Below are positions 29,630-39,850 of a stretch of DNA of 64,000 nt, one piece after another. Both the position numbers and the translations under genes were made by a program. The notes under the pieces are model-generated. The model was not told the DNA's origin. It made no database searches and saw only the letters and a list, made by a program, of their open reading frames with translations. Numbering within the stretch: position 1 is the first letter of the stretch; every line of letters starts with the position of its first letter. Origin of the DNA: Prorocentrum cordatum (Eukaryota > Sar > Dinophyceae > Prorocentrales > Prorocentraceae); NCBI GenBank assembly GCA_963575745.1, contig CAUYUJ010003003.1, positions 64,501-128,500 of the forward strand, given 5' to 3'.

Positions 29630-29658
29630 CCTCCTCCTCCTCCTCCTCCTCCTCCTGC
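29630..29658 (+). repeat. Short (TCC)n tract
   Basis: Short TCC microsatellite. The surrounding 29340-29840 shows no recognisable gene. Confidence 0.8.
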
Positions 29659-29842
29659 CCAGCGTGCCAGCAGCAGAGGTCACTCCAGCGAAAGGTCACT
29701 CTCACATGCAGCCTGCCGACGGGTTCCCGGTCGAGGGGGGCGTTGGTCGATGCAGGGGACGCCGCGCGCCCTCCCGTGCGCTGCGGAGGCGTCCGCGAGG
29801 GGGCCATCTAAGATGGGGTTCGCAAAGCCTGGCCCGAGTTGT

Positions 29843-30022
29843 GTTGCTCCCATCGTACTTACGGACCAAATCCCATAAGTACCTTCGAGCAGTAGCGAAA
29901 CGGTGTCGAAAGAGTATCGCCTCGCAGGGCGCGAAGTATGAACACATCCTCCAGCTTCGGTGCTTTCTCGGTGCTCGAGATCGTTTCCGGCGATCAAGGC
30001 TAAAGTCGGTTGGAACTTTCTA
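29843..30022 (+). repeat. Dispersed repeat, copy 1 (copy 2 at 62965-63190)
   Basis: Shares with 62965-63190 the order CATCGTACTTACGGACC-like start, GTGTCGAAAGAGT, GGTGCTCGA, and GATCAAGGCTAAAGT followed by GTTGGAAC. No coding signal. Confidence 0.65.
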
Positions 30023-30057
30023 AGGCCCGAAGCATGTGCGCGTCCGTGGGTGGGGGG

Positions 30058-30474
30058 GGAGCAGGTACTGACCGTCCCGGCCTTTCTATAGTCCTACCAC
30101 GAAATGTTCTTCGAACCCACAAATGTTCTAAGAACAAGAACGATAAGTCTTGGAACTTAAGCCTTATGTGTTAACACACGACAGACTCCGCCAGAAATGT
30201 TCTGAGAACAATTCGTGGGAACCACCGAAAGGGCCTCTGAACATTTCTTGGTAGGGCTATCTCGGGGATGGACAGACCTCCCTTTAGTAAAACGTGGTTT
30301 AGTGAAAACGACCTGAGGCCCAAACCCGGCGGGCGCGAGCCTGAATATAACGGCCGCGGAGCCCTCTCGAGAACCGAAAAAGGACAAATCACGAATCGAC
30401 GTGTCACTGCTGGGGTTCTGACCACCCCCCAACTATAGGCGAGCCGGGACGCTTCGCCACTGCTTGAGACACAC
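30058..30474 (+). mobile_element. GAGCAGGGACCG-family MITE interrupted by another element
   Basis: Left and right parts match the uninterrupted 61382-61620 copy. The join sits after GGTAGGGCTAT at 30260 and resumes at CTATAGGCGAGCC (30433), so a 172-bp insert with a CTAT duplication splits it. Confidence 0.8.
30261..30432 (+). mobile_element. 172-bp nested TIR element (relative at 37012-37186)
   Basis: Bounded by CTAT on both sides (30257-30260 and 30433-30436). Ends GGGGATGGACAGACCTCCC and the inverted GGGGTTCTGACCACCCCCC. The relative at 37012-37186 shares CCTCCCTTT, GACGGCCGCG/CGGCCGCGGAGCCCTCTCG-type sequence and AATCGACG. Confidence 0.75.
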
Positions 30475-30605
30475 ACGGTCGGCACCAGGCCAAGGGAGCG
30501 CCGATCCAGAGCACGAGCCCCGTCGCCGACGGCCCAGGGGCCCCGTGGCGAGGCGGCAAGCGGAACACCTCCCATCGGGGAGACGTATACATAAGACTCG
30601 GGTGC

Positions 30606-30776
30606 GGCTCAGTCGGGCGTGTCCCCCTACAGGGGGATGTTCGATAAAAAATACGAAAACAAAACTGAAAAGCAAATAATCCAAAATGGCAAAGAAATGC
30701 CAAACAAAAAAGTCCCCGACTATTTGTTGACTATGTTTGAATATTCCCCCTGTAGAAGGACAGGCCCGACTTAAGG
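30606..30776 (+). mobile_element. AAGTCGGGCG-family MITE, complete copy
   Basis: Left CAGTCGGGCGTGTCCCCCTA then CAGGGGGA; right TCCCCCTGTAGAAGGACAGG then CCCGACTTAA. The interior of about 110 bases is A-rich. Termini are inverted repeats of about 28 bp. The family also occurs at 905, 38325 and 39735 and as end fragments near 53305 and 56085. Confidence 0.85.
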
Positions 30777-30957
30777 GTACGGGGGACTCGGGTTGGCCCG
30801 ACAAAACCATCATACAAATGACGGGACCCAATCAGAAATATGACGCGAACTCCCGCTGCAAACATCCCACGAACACGGGACCGTCAAAATCCAGGACGCG
30901 CTCGTCAGAAAACGCCGGCAAACCCGAGTTCTGGCTTACTCGAGTCTTACGTTTACA
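30771..30957 (+). mobile_element. TAAGACTCGG-family MITE, copy 1
   Basis: Shares GGGGGACTCGGGTTGGC-like start, CCCGCTGCAAACATCCCACG, and GGCAAACCCGAGTTC…TTACTCGAGTC…TACGTTT end with 49467-49642 and, more diverged, 36738-36924. Its left end abuts the preceding MITE and is trimmed. Confidence 0.8.
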
Positions 30958-31419
30958 CGATCCTAGAAGGTGTAGGGGACCTAAGGCACCCCTCCGAAGT
31001 TGTTCTTAGCCCGCGGTCCCAGAGGTCCGGCCTGACCCCTTCCCCGGGACCAACGCTTCGCCCAGGGCCCATTGCGTTCTCTCGCCATATGTGGGGTCCC
31101 GGGGCCCTCACGGGGCCTCGAGGCCGTCAACAAAAACTCTCGGGATGACAAACGGGTCCCCAAGAAGGGGTCCAGATCTCTGGGGAACAACTCGCACTCG
31201 AACTCGAGCCGTACGCCGTCCAGCGCGTGGGCGGGAAAACTAGCTCAGCAAAACTTGCACTGGAGCCTATTTTGTTTATTTTTCCGGGACCGGCCGTCAC
31301 CGGCCCCGCCGCCCCCCCCCCAAACAAAAATGACGTCACGTCCCTCGCCGGCGGCGACAGGGAATGCCCAGAGATGCCCGGGGCCAAGTAGGAGCAGCGT
31401 GTAGGTGGCGATCTGCGCC

Positions 31420-31740
31420 ATAGCGCCTGTGTGCACCACAGTGCCCGCGTACACCACACCACGCTTGTACACCACAACGCCTGTATACACCGCAACACCC
31501 GTGTGCAACGCAGCGCCTGTGTACACCACAGTGCTTGCGTGCATCACAGTGCCTGCGTGCATCTCAGCGCTTGTATACACCGCAGCAACCATGTGCAACA
31601 CAGCGTCTATGTACACCACAATGCTTGCGTGCACCGCAGCGCCTGCGCACACCAAAACACCTGTGCATACAACAACATCCGCGTGCAACGCAGCGGTGGT
31701 GGACACCACAGCGCCTGCGTGCACAGGACAGAGCATGTAG
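31420..31740 (+). repeat. 18-bp minisatellite (about 18 units)
   Basis: Units of the form TACACCACAGCGCCTGTG in register every 18 bases. Because 18 is a multiple of three, one frame gives a 6-residue repeat (…TTVPACITV-like) ending at TAG 31738. This is repeat-driven, not evidence of a gene. Confidence 0.85.
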
Positions 31741-31842
31741 GTGAGGATCTGCTGCGGACAGCTAAACGCCACGCAGGAGACAACGCTCTCCCCTCCTCCC
31801 ACCTCCTCCCTCCTCCTCCTCCCCCTCCTCCTCCTCCTCGTC

Positions 31843-31876
<34 letters not shown>

Positions 31877-32957
31877 TCGTCGTCCTCCTCCCTCACCCTT
31901 CCCCCTGTCGCGCGGGTCGGCGCTACAGCGAACGTGCGCATCTCAGCACGCACCACAAAATGGTTCACTGGATCTGTCCACTTGGTTTTCGGACGGCCAA
32001 ATCTGCGGAAGCCTTTTTGACTCACGTCGGAATAATTAGGATGATGCGGGAGGACTCGGGAGGACTCATAGATTCCAGCGGCGTTCATTTTCCCAGAAGG
32101 ACTCCTTTCCAAATCCTAAACAAAACAAGTGTTTCAAGTTGTATCCACAGGTGCTCCATGTTGTCGTACAGATCAAAAATATACTTTCTAAATTATGTAT
32201 GAAACATGGTGGTCTGTTGCACACGGCTGATGTGGTGCACGCGGGCGCCGTGGTTCACACAGGTGTTGTGGTGCACACAGGCACCGTGGTGTACACGGGT
32301 GCTGTGTACATGCAGGCGCTATTGTGTGGTGCACGCAGGCACTGTGGTGCACACTGGAACTGCGCCCCGCAAGTACCCCGCCTACCCACCCACCCCTCAC
32401 CCACAGAGGGACCGAACCACCAAGGACCCGAACCACCGAGAACCCGTCAGTCCGCCAAAAGTCAAGCGCCGGCCCCTGGTGCAACGCTACACACCCCTTT
32501 CGCAAACTAGCCAACGCGGCGCCGCCCGCGCGACCCGACCGCGCGAATTGCTCAAACGCAAAAGGGGCAGCGAGGGCCCGAACGCGTGCATGTGCTGCGC
32601 TCGCCGTTCTACCGCGGCATCGCCGACCACTGCTGCGGCGGCAGCAGCCAAGCGCCCGCGGCGAACGGAACTGCACAATTGTGACAGTCGGCCCGCGCCG
32701 AAAGAGGGAGGAGGAGGAGGAGGAGGAGGAGGAGGAGGAGGAGGAGGAGGAGGAGGAGGAGGAGGAGGAGGAGCGTCCAGGGACCAGCGCTCGGAACGCG
32801 CCCGCTACCAACGTTCCGCCGCTTTGTCGCGCCCCGTGCCGTTGCACCAGTGCTGCGCGTTTGTGGCAGCTCGCGGGAGCGCGCGGCTGCCGTGGTGTGT
32901 GCGTGCGGCGTGGTGCGCGCGAGCGCTGTGATGCACGCAGGCACTGTTTGGGCGCCC

Positions 32958-33180
32958 GAATTATCCGGGGGAACTCGGGCCAGGGGTAACTCGGGTTCGG
33001 ATTCCCGACAAAAACGAACCCGAGTTAGCCCTGACCCGAATTATCCCTGATGTTTTGGGGCTCTGGACGCCCGAGTTGTCCAGGGTAACTCGGGCCCAGG
33101 GCAACTCGGGTCCGGATTCCCGAAAAACGAACCCGAGTTAGCCCTGACCCGAGTTACCCCTGATGATTCGGGTCTCTGAG
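32958..33180. repeat. Tandemly duplicated foldback, two units of about 112 bp
   Basis: Each unit has GGGTAACTCGGG…GGATTCCCGA…AACGAACCCGAGTTAGCCCT then GACCCGA, so each is an inverted repeat. The two are joined head to tail around 33068. Confidence 0.8.
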
Positions 33181-33564
33181 CTGTGGTGTACACAGGCGCT
33201 GTGGTGCAGATCGCCACCTGCATGCTGTTTCTGCCCGTCATTCGTTCGCATTCACAGGGGCCGTCGGCGCGAAACGTGACGTCATCGGCTTCCTCCCCCC
33301 CGATGGTGGCCGTTACCGGCCTGGAAAAATATAAAAAGCTCTTGCAAGGAGGAAACGAGGGAGGACGGATCAAAAGGAAAAAACCGAGCAACAGCATCAC
33401 CAGAGGGAGTCCGAATCTAAATGAGCGATCATGAATGATGTTTTTTTCCTGCATTAGTTATGGGGTGCCACGTGGTGAACACAAAACTAGACTGGCGACG
33501 GCCCGAATCATATGCAGTTTGGGATATCTCCCTTGCGAGTATCACTGTCAATGAATCTCATCAT

Positions 33565-34790
33565 GGGGCCTTGGGTGGAGCTGCCTGTGGGCCCATGAAA
33601 CGTGGGAAACATGTGAAGGGATGGGCGGGGGCGGGGCATGCGAACGGTGGCACTGGGACATTTGGTGGAACTCCTTGTCGGGCCATAAACCGTGAAAGCG
33701 GCGTACCGAAACGAGTGGGGGACCGAATGCGCACGCCGCCACTGAACCCCTTCGGTGGAGCTCCCCAAGGGGGCACAAAACGTTGAGCGAGTGTGCCGAA
33801 ATGGGTGGCGGGGGCGCACACGGAGGGTACAATTTAGGCCTTCGACGGAGCTCTTTGTAGGGCCACGAAACGTGCGATGGGTGTGCCGAAATGGGTAGCG
33901 GGACGCATGCGGACGGCGCCACGCGGGGTCTTGGGCAGGGCCCCCGATGGGGCCACGAAGCGTGTCAGGGGTGTGCCGGGACGGGCGGCGGGGACGCAAT
34001 TGGCGCCGTGGGGGGAGATGCCTTTGGGGCTGGGGAACGTGCGAGGGGTGTGCCGAAAGTGGTGGCGGGACGCATGCGATTGGCACCATTGGGTCCTTGG
34101 GTGGGTCTCCCCGTTCGCCCCACGAAGCGCGTGAGGGGTGTGCTGACATTGACGGCGAGGACGCATGAGAACGGTACCCTTGCGGCCGCTCGGTGGAGCT
34201 CACGAAACGTACGACAGGTGTGCCGACATGGGTGGCAGGGACGCAAGCGGACAGCACCATTTGGGCCTTGGGTGGAACTCGTTAACTCCCTGTGGTGCCA
34301 CGAAACGGGGGCGCATGCGGACGGTTTTTTTTTGGGCCTTCGGTGGAACCTTCTGCGGCCACGGAACGTATGAAACGTTGTCTGGCAATACGCGGACGGC
34401 ACCACGTGGGGCCTTCGGCCGAACTCCCGGTGGGGCCACGAAACGTGTGACTGGGGTGCCGAAGTAGGTGGCGGGATCTCATACAGGGTGCATAATTTGA
34501 ACCTGGGGCGGAGTTCCCTATGTAACCACGAAGCGTGTGATTGGCGTGCCGACATGGGAGGCGGGGGCAGATGCGGGCGGCACCATTTGGGCCTTCGGGG
34601 GGTGACGAAGCGCGGTGTGTGTGTGTGTGTGTGTGTGCCGTAATAGGTGGGGAGGGCGCATGCGGGCGACACCATTGGGGCCTCTGGTGGAGCACCCTAT
34701 GGAAACGCATGCGGGCGGCACCATTTGGGCCTTGTGGTGGGCCCCATGATGAGGCCACGAACCGTGTGAGGAAAGTGCTAAAATATGTGG
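33565..34790 (-). repeat. About 90-bp satellite array, orientation 2
   Basis: Units carry GGTGGAGCTC, GGGCCACGAAACGTG, GTGTGCCGAAATGGGTGGCG and CATGCGGACGGCACC, the reverse complement of the 21450-22540 array. Landmark steps are mostly 89-91 (33597, 33686, 33777, 33867, 33957…) with a few irregular. Contains a (GT)n run near 34615. Long frames on both strands are satellite. Confidence 0.9.
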
Positions 34791-34799
34791 CGGGGGCCT

Positions 34800-35552
34800 C
34801 GTTTGCGGGCTGCGCTCGCGCCGCAGGCTGCACGCCGGCATCTGCTGGCGCTGAACCTCCTGCTCCAAATTGCCCACCTGCTGTGGCCCCCACCCGTGCA
34901 TGACCTTCTGCTGCTGGTGGCCCCGCTGCGGGCGCTCGAGCCTCATCGGCGAGCTCGTTGACCATCTTGGAGAGCTGCCCGATGAGATCCAGCCCTGAGG
35001 CACCGTCCGTGTTGAGCTTGCTGAGCTTGTCCTTGATGGTTGCTGGGCTGATGCCACCCTGCACGCCGTAGGGCGCGGCGGCCTCTCGCTTGGCCTCCAC
35101 GAGCTCGACCTCGAGTTTCTCAATCTCCCACGTCGTCTTGTGCACCTGCTGCAAAGTCTTGAAAGCATTTTCCTGGTCGCGATGAAGCCTCGACTTCGCA
35201 TCTGCCATCTGACGAGCTACGCGATCCCCTCTCTGAGGCGCTGTCTTGACAACTGCCCCAGCAGCAGCAGCAACACGACGAGCAGCGTTCACCTTCGTGC
35301 GATTCCCCTGGTTGAGGGCAAGCTTGGCAGCCTCTCGCGTCGCGTCGTCGAAGCCAACCCAGGTCTTGACCTGTTCCGCTGTGAGGGCGTTGCCAGGCCA
35401 ATCTGTGCTGCACCTGGGATCCAAGCCGCCGCATCCGTTGCCGTTGCCGTAGAAGTTGCTGCCATTGCCGCCGCCGAATGTCTTACGATCCTGCCCGCAT
35501 TGGCGACGAGGGGGTTCGCCAGCCCACTGCCCGCGAACGGGGGGTGCTCGAG
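34800..35552 (-). CDS. Coiled-coil protein fragment embedded in satellite (possible retroelement 5' part)
   Basis: A convincing minus-strand exon of about 250 codons. It opens near 35552 with …WAGEPPRRQCGQDRKTFGGG, a Gly/Asn-rich stretch (NGSNFYGNGNGCGG), then LDPRCSTDWPGNALTAEQVK, a long Ala/Lys/Glu-rich helical segment (…RQMADAKSRLHRDQENAFKT…, IEKLEVELVEAKREAAAPYG), and an Ala/Pro/Gly-rich tail (…ADAGVQPAARAQPANEAPA) where it meets the 90-bp satellite at about 34790. No ATG, zinc ligand set or stop can be fixed, so it is partial. I recall similar Cys/Gly-rich plus coiled-coil starts in dinoflagellate predicted proteins, some ahead of reverse transcriptases, but no polymerase is present here. 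Satellite lies on both sides (33565-34790, 35815-35960), so it may be an insertion into the array. Confidence 0.6.
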
Positions 35553-35814
35553 CTTCTCAACGCTGGCGATGCGAGCGAGGCCGCACTAAACTGCAACCGG
35601 GCTGTTCCTCAACTGGGACGGGACGCTGGACGCAACTCTCCACATACGCACTGCAAGAGCAGCCATGGCCGAGACAAACATAATATGATCAATGCAAGCC
35701 ACACACACAAACACGCGCGCGCCGTCGAAGGATCTGTCCGCGGCCCAGCGGTCTCCGCTTGGGGGCCGCGGGCAAAATCATCTTGAGCCAACATGGTTAC
35801 GGAGCACCCTTTGA

Positions 35815-35960
35815 GCCATGGGTGGAGCTCCCGATCGGACCACGAAACGTTTGAGGGTTGTGCCGAAATGGGTGGCGGAGACGCGTGCGGGCGGCACCAC
35901 GTGTGGCCTTGGGCGGGGTTCCCCATGCGGAAAGTGTGACGGGTGTGCCGACATGGTTGA
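35815..35960 (-). repeat. About 90-bp satellite, outlying units (orientation 2)
   Basis: One to one and a half units: GTGGAGCTCCCGATCGGACC then ACGAAACG, and TGTGCCGAAATGGGTGGCGG. Same family and strand as 33565-34790. Confidence 0.85.
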
Positions 35961-36397
35961 CTGGTGCGGAGGGCCTGGGCAGGGATTGGAGGGCGGAGGA
36001 AGCAGAAGAGGAGAGGAGAGGAGAGGAACCCGGGGCGCTCTCTTCAAAACGAGTACCCCGCACCACAGCATGGCCGGGAGCAACCATGCAGCCCTGGGTC
36101 TGTGGGGTGACGGATGCCCCCATCGGGCTCTCGGGGTGCGGGTGCGGCTCTTTGCCCTCCGCCTGCCGCTCCAAGAACTTGCGCAGCTCCTCCTCAGAGG
36201 GGCAACGGCCGCGGGGAACAGGCAGAGGGGGGGAAGCATCGACCTATCAGCCACTGGGGCCCGCCCCTGATCAGAGGTCACAAATCATGGCCTGGACCTC
36301 TCCTGGGGTGCGTCCTGGCCAAGTGCACGATGAGACACCTCCTTGAATGCGAGCCCGACCCTCGAACCACGTGAGCACTCGTGGACGATGAGGACGA

Positions 36398-36562
36398 TGA
36401 GGACGATGAGGAGGAGGAGGAGGAGGAGGAGGAGGAGGAGGAGGAGGAGGAGGAGGAGGAGGAGGAGGAGGAGGAGGAGGAGGAGGGGAAGGGGGGGGAG
36501 GAGGAGGAGAAGGAGGGGGGGGGAGGAGGAGGTGGAGGTGGAGGAGGAGGAGGAGCAGCAGC
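36398..36562 (+). repeat. (GGA)n tract with GAC and GCA variants
   Basis: Starts as (GACGAT)n, becomes GGA, then GCA. Compositional frames only. Confidence 0.92.
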
Positions 36563-36695
36563 AGCAGCAGCAGGAGGAGCAGGGGGAGAGGCGAGCAGAC
36601 GCCGAGAGGGGGGCCGGCTCCGCGCGGCAGGCCCGCGGACCCTCCCGCCGTCGTGGCCCCTGAGCCAATCCCCCCTCCCCCCTGCCGGTGCCCCC

Positions 36696-36965
36696 TGGCC
36701 GGAGGCCAGGGCTGGACCTAAACCTTTCGGGGAAACGTAAGACCTGGGTACAGGGGACTCGGAAATCCCCGACGAGGTCGTCAAAAAAATGACGAGGCCG
36801 AGCCTGCATTTTGACGAGGCCTCCCGCTGCAGACATCCCACGAAACTCCTCCTCGTCAAAATCCGAGGCGCGGTCGTCAAAAAACGATGGCGAACCCGAG
36901 TCCCGGCAAACCCGGGTCTTACGCTCCCCCGACCCTGGCCGGAGGCCAGGGCTGGACCTAAACCT
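36696..36965 (+). repeat. 32-bp direct repeats flanking a MITE
   Basis: CCTGGCCGGAGGCCAGGGCT followed by GGACCTAAACCT occurs at 36696-36727 and 36934-36965, on either side of the TAAGACTCGG-family copy at 36738-36924. Too long for a normal target duplication; more likely a segmental or template-switch duplication. Confidence 0.8.
36738..36924 (+). mobile_element. TAAGACTCGG-family MITE, diverged copy
   Basis: CGTAAGACCTGGGTACAGGG at the left and CCCGGGTCTTACG at the right are inverted. Shares CCCGCTGCAGACATCCCACG with the other copies. Internally it has repeated GACGAGG/CCTCGTC. Confidence 0.75.
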
Positions 36966-37011
36966 CGTGTGTTTCGTCTTGTTCTCGCGGTGTGCTTCGT
37001 TTTGCTCCACC

Positions 37012-37186
37012 TTCGGCGGTGGACAAGCCTCCCTTTCGTAAACCTCCCCTCAGTGAGAAAACGGCTTGGGACCGAAATCGACGGACCCGAACCCGCAAAA
37101 ACGACGGCCGCGACGCCCTCTCGCAAAACGAAAACGGCCAATTCCTCAATCGACGCGTCAGGGTAGGAGGTCTGTCCAGCCCCGAC
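37012..37186 (+). mobile_element. TIR element, relative of 30261-30432
   Basis: GGCGGTGGACAAGCCTCCCT and the inverted GGAGGTCTGTCCAGCCCC form the ends. Interior shares several blocks with the nested element at 30.3 kb. Confidence 0.7.
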
Positions 37187-37189
37187 ACC

Positions 37190-38320
37190 TGTTTTCCCGC
37201 ACCTCCCTGCCACAACGGGAAGCCAAACACAGCCGAAGTCCAGCACAGCAGCGTTTAGGTCAGCCCCTGGCTGGAGGCCTCCCCAACGGGGCACGAGCAG
37301 CTGGGTCGGAGCATCGAGTCGGCCGATGCACCGGCAAATCCTCGGCGACGCATCGGCGTGGAGAAAAGCGGTCTCCACGTCGAGCCGTATCGAGGATGCA
37401 TCGGCGATGCGGCGCGTTGCTCCGACCCGATCTACTCGGACCCCACTTTGGAGGCCAGGACTGGCTGGGATCCTATGTCTGATTGCTGCAACACGGAGGC
37501 TCCAAAAGTCCCGACCAGTTCCCCCCGATCGATTTAGCGCCACGAATCGCTCTTCGACTCTCCCTGGGGCCCAGCCTGGTCCCAAAGAGGCCGAAAACGC
37601 AGAAAAACCTCCTCGTGGCCGTTTGTTCGACCCGCTGGAGGCCTGCGAACCTCTCGTTGCACCCCCGTCGTTGACCCTGGCTCCTCCTTCGCCTTCAGGT
37701 CCTCCGCGTCCCGCCCAGCGTCGGCCGCGGCTCTCCGGAGGTCCTCCATCTGCCCGCCGACCTGTGCTGCTGCAGGCTTTGAGCGGGCCGGGAGTCTGGG
37801 GTGGCTAAGCACCTGTTCCCGCCAGCACAAGGGGGGGAGGGGGGGGGGGGAAGCCCGAGGTGCTGGGTTCGAAGCGTCTTTTGGGTGGCAACCAACCAAA
37901 ACACTGACTTTGTCCCTGGGGACCGCTTTCGGGCCCAGGGTCGGCCAGAAACGGATGCGGGGCGAACAGCTGCGCACATGGACCCTAGGAAAGAATGGGT
38001 CTGGGGACCGATGTTGAACGGATTTGGCCTCATTCCCCCTCCCGATCAATTTTCCGTGGTCCCAGCCATCGACGGTGCCCCTGCGGGGGAATGAGAAGGC
38101 ACGGGCCTTCCCAGAAGCCTCGGAAGGCCTCTGGCCTTTCCCCGAAGACGCAGAGAACTTCCGATAAAGCCGGAGGGCTTCTAAGAAGCCCCACCGCCTT
38201 CTGAGAAGGCCTGCATCATCGCCGCCTTGGCGAAGTCCACTCTGACATATATACGTGCTACTCCGACGACACGACCAGGCATGGCCGCGAAAATTGTTTG
38301 ATCCGGGTATGGATGTAGGA
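37190..38320. other. No gene seen; contains two small repeat fragments
   Basis: A GCATCGGCGATGCGGCGCG inverted-repeat fragment at about 37330-37450, and a segment at about 38095-38215 (GGGCTTCTAAGAAGCCCC, CCTTCTGAGAAGGCCTGC) that recurs at about 51530-51570. A minus-strand frame of over 500 codons crosses 37534-39078, but its composition follows GC-rich sequence and a TCC tract. Confidence 0.5.
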
Positions 38321-38324
38321 TTAA

Positions 38325-38480
38325 GTTGGGCGTGCCCCCCTACAGGGGGATTTTCGACGACAAATGAAACACACTCACAACTTATTCCAAAATGGTCAAA
38401 AAATACAGAACAAAGTCCCCAGACTATGTTTTGACTATTTTTGAATACTCCTCCTGTAGAGGGACGAGCCCGCCTTGAAT
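38325..38480 (+). mobile_element. AAGTCGGGCG-family MITE, complete copy
   Basis: AAGTTGGGCGTGCCCCCCTA at the left and CTCCTGTAGAGGGACGAGCC at the right are inverted. A-rich interior with AAAATGGTCAAAAAATAC, as in 30606-30776. Confidence 0.85.
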
Positions 38481-39240
38481 GTAGGACAAAATCGGAGGAG
38501 GCCTCATTCCTCTCGCTCCCCCCCGCTCGCTCGCCGCCGAACCTTTCTTGGGCCCCCACTGGTTCAGACCCTCCGGCTGGCCCCCAGCTGCTGGGGCAGG
38601 GGCCGCCAGGAGGCGCAGGCAGAGACGTGCTCCGCGGCGCGAGGCGCGCGGGCGGGGAAGGGCCAGGGGGAAGACAGAGGCGCCTGCGATGGGCCAGTGG
38701 TCCACCGCCGCTGGCATGGGCAGGGACGGCGGAGGGGGGGGGGGGGACGGGAGGAGGGGGCGGTCGCCCTCTCCGGCTCCGTCCCCTCCTCCTCCTCCTC
38801 CTGCTCCTCCTCCCTCTCTCTCCTCTGCCCGTGGTGGCCGCGGTAGACAAAAAACGGGCCCAGCTCGGAAGCGCGAGCCAGAGCCTCGCTGCTCCTGCCC
38901 CCCCCCCTGCCGGGCGAGCAGGCGTGCAGAGGGTGCCAGCGTGCAGCGCCTGCCTGCTGCGGCCGTGCCTCCCCCGCTGCGCCGGCCCCCCCTCCGCCCC
39001 CCCGAGAGGCGAGGGGGCCCCGCTTCGGCGCGGGCCCCGAGCACCTCTCCTCGGCCCACGACGCGCGCGGGGGCGCACCGACGGCGGCGGGGCGGGCGGG
39101 CGGGGCGCGGCGGAGGAGAAGGGCGACAGAAGGTGAAGAGTTCTATCTTGGAGAAGCCGCCTCTCTGAGCAAGGACCGAGCGTCCCGGCACTCCCGTCTG
39201 CCTACTGTCGAGGCGTTGACCTAAGGAACCCTAAATAAGG
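38480..39240. other. No gene seen; GC-rich with a short TCC tract
   Basis: GC-rich, with TCC repeats at 38782-38818. Several long open frames on both strands but none with a recognisable domain or exon structure. A GAGCAAGGACCG fragment lies at about 39168. Confidence 0.45.
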
Positions 39241-39454
39241 AACGAGGCCCCTATTCTCCGCAAGTGGAACTTCGATTCCGCATCGAAGACCTAAGGCAAA
39301 TCCAAGGCAAGCTGCGAAGCTGCTGCGAAATCCTAAGGAAGAGCCAAGACAATCCAAACCCAAGGAAAATCCAATTAAGGAACACGGAGCCCCTCCCCAA
39401 CGACAAGGGTTCCTTCTTCAGGGCCCCGACTGTATCTTGGAGAAGCCGGCTCTC

Positions 39455-39680
39455 TGAGCAAGGACCGAGGGTCTCCGTCGGCCTACCACGAGATTCCTTC
39501 AGAACGAAAAATGGTCGAGCATGTGAAGCGTCGTTCTTATAGCATAAAGCCGATAAGCTAAAGCAAGAGGGTCTCAACCAGAACTGCTCCAAGAACATTA
39601 ATTGCAAGCCGCAATCGGTTATTAGAACATTATTCGGTGGGTTTGTTGGCAAGCCAAGACGCCTCGCCATCGCTTGAACT
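39455..39680 (+). mobile_element. Diverged GAGCAGGGACCG-family MITE
   Basis: Begins GAGCAAGGACCGAGGGTCTC, contains CTACCACGA, and ends GTTGGCAAGCCAAGACGCCT then CGCCATCGCTTGA. It matches both ends of the family with many changes. Confidence 0.5.
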
Positions 39681-39734
39681 CTGTGGCAGCTCATGGGAGC
39701 CTCCCGTGTCATCTTTCTGTCTCTAGCGAATCAT

Positions 39735-39850
39735 TGAAAAAGTCAAACATACGCCAAACATATTCAACAACATACTACAAACAAATCGTCCCGACGATGT
39801 TTTGACTATTGTCAAATGTTCCTCCTGTAGAGGGACACGCCCGACTTAAT
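39735..39850 (+). mobile_element. AAGTCGGGCG-family MITE, right portion
   Basis: Ends TCCTGTAGAGGGACACGCCC then GACTTAA, with the ATGTTTTGACTATT interior of the family. Left end lost. Confidence 0.75.

Larger units (their letters stand above)
31254..33347. mobile_element. About 2.1-kb element with long inverted terminal regions
   Basis: Left side about 31254-31430 and right side about 33180-33347 are inverted relatives: TATTTTTCCGGGACCGGCC faces GGCCTGGAAAAATATA, TGACGTCACG faces CGTGACGTCA, and GGTGGCGATCTGCGCC faces GCAGATCGCCACC. Inside each arm lies an 18-bp minisatellite, also inverted (31420-31740 versus 32217-32360, 32870-32950 and 33180-33215). The interior has a TCC tract (31800-31895), a GGA tract (32708-32773) and a tandemly duplicated foldback of about 112 bp (32958-33180). 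No transposase was recognised, so it is non-autonomous or not a transposon. Confidence 0.7.

Noticed and set aside
31405-31740. Cys/Thr-rich six-residue repeat protein
   Set aside because: Produced by an 18-bp minisatellite inside an inverted-repeat structure. No other coding signal.
37534-39078. 514-codon minus-strand open frame
   Set aside because: GC-rich composition plus a repeat tract and a MITE; other frames are equally open.
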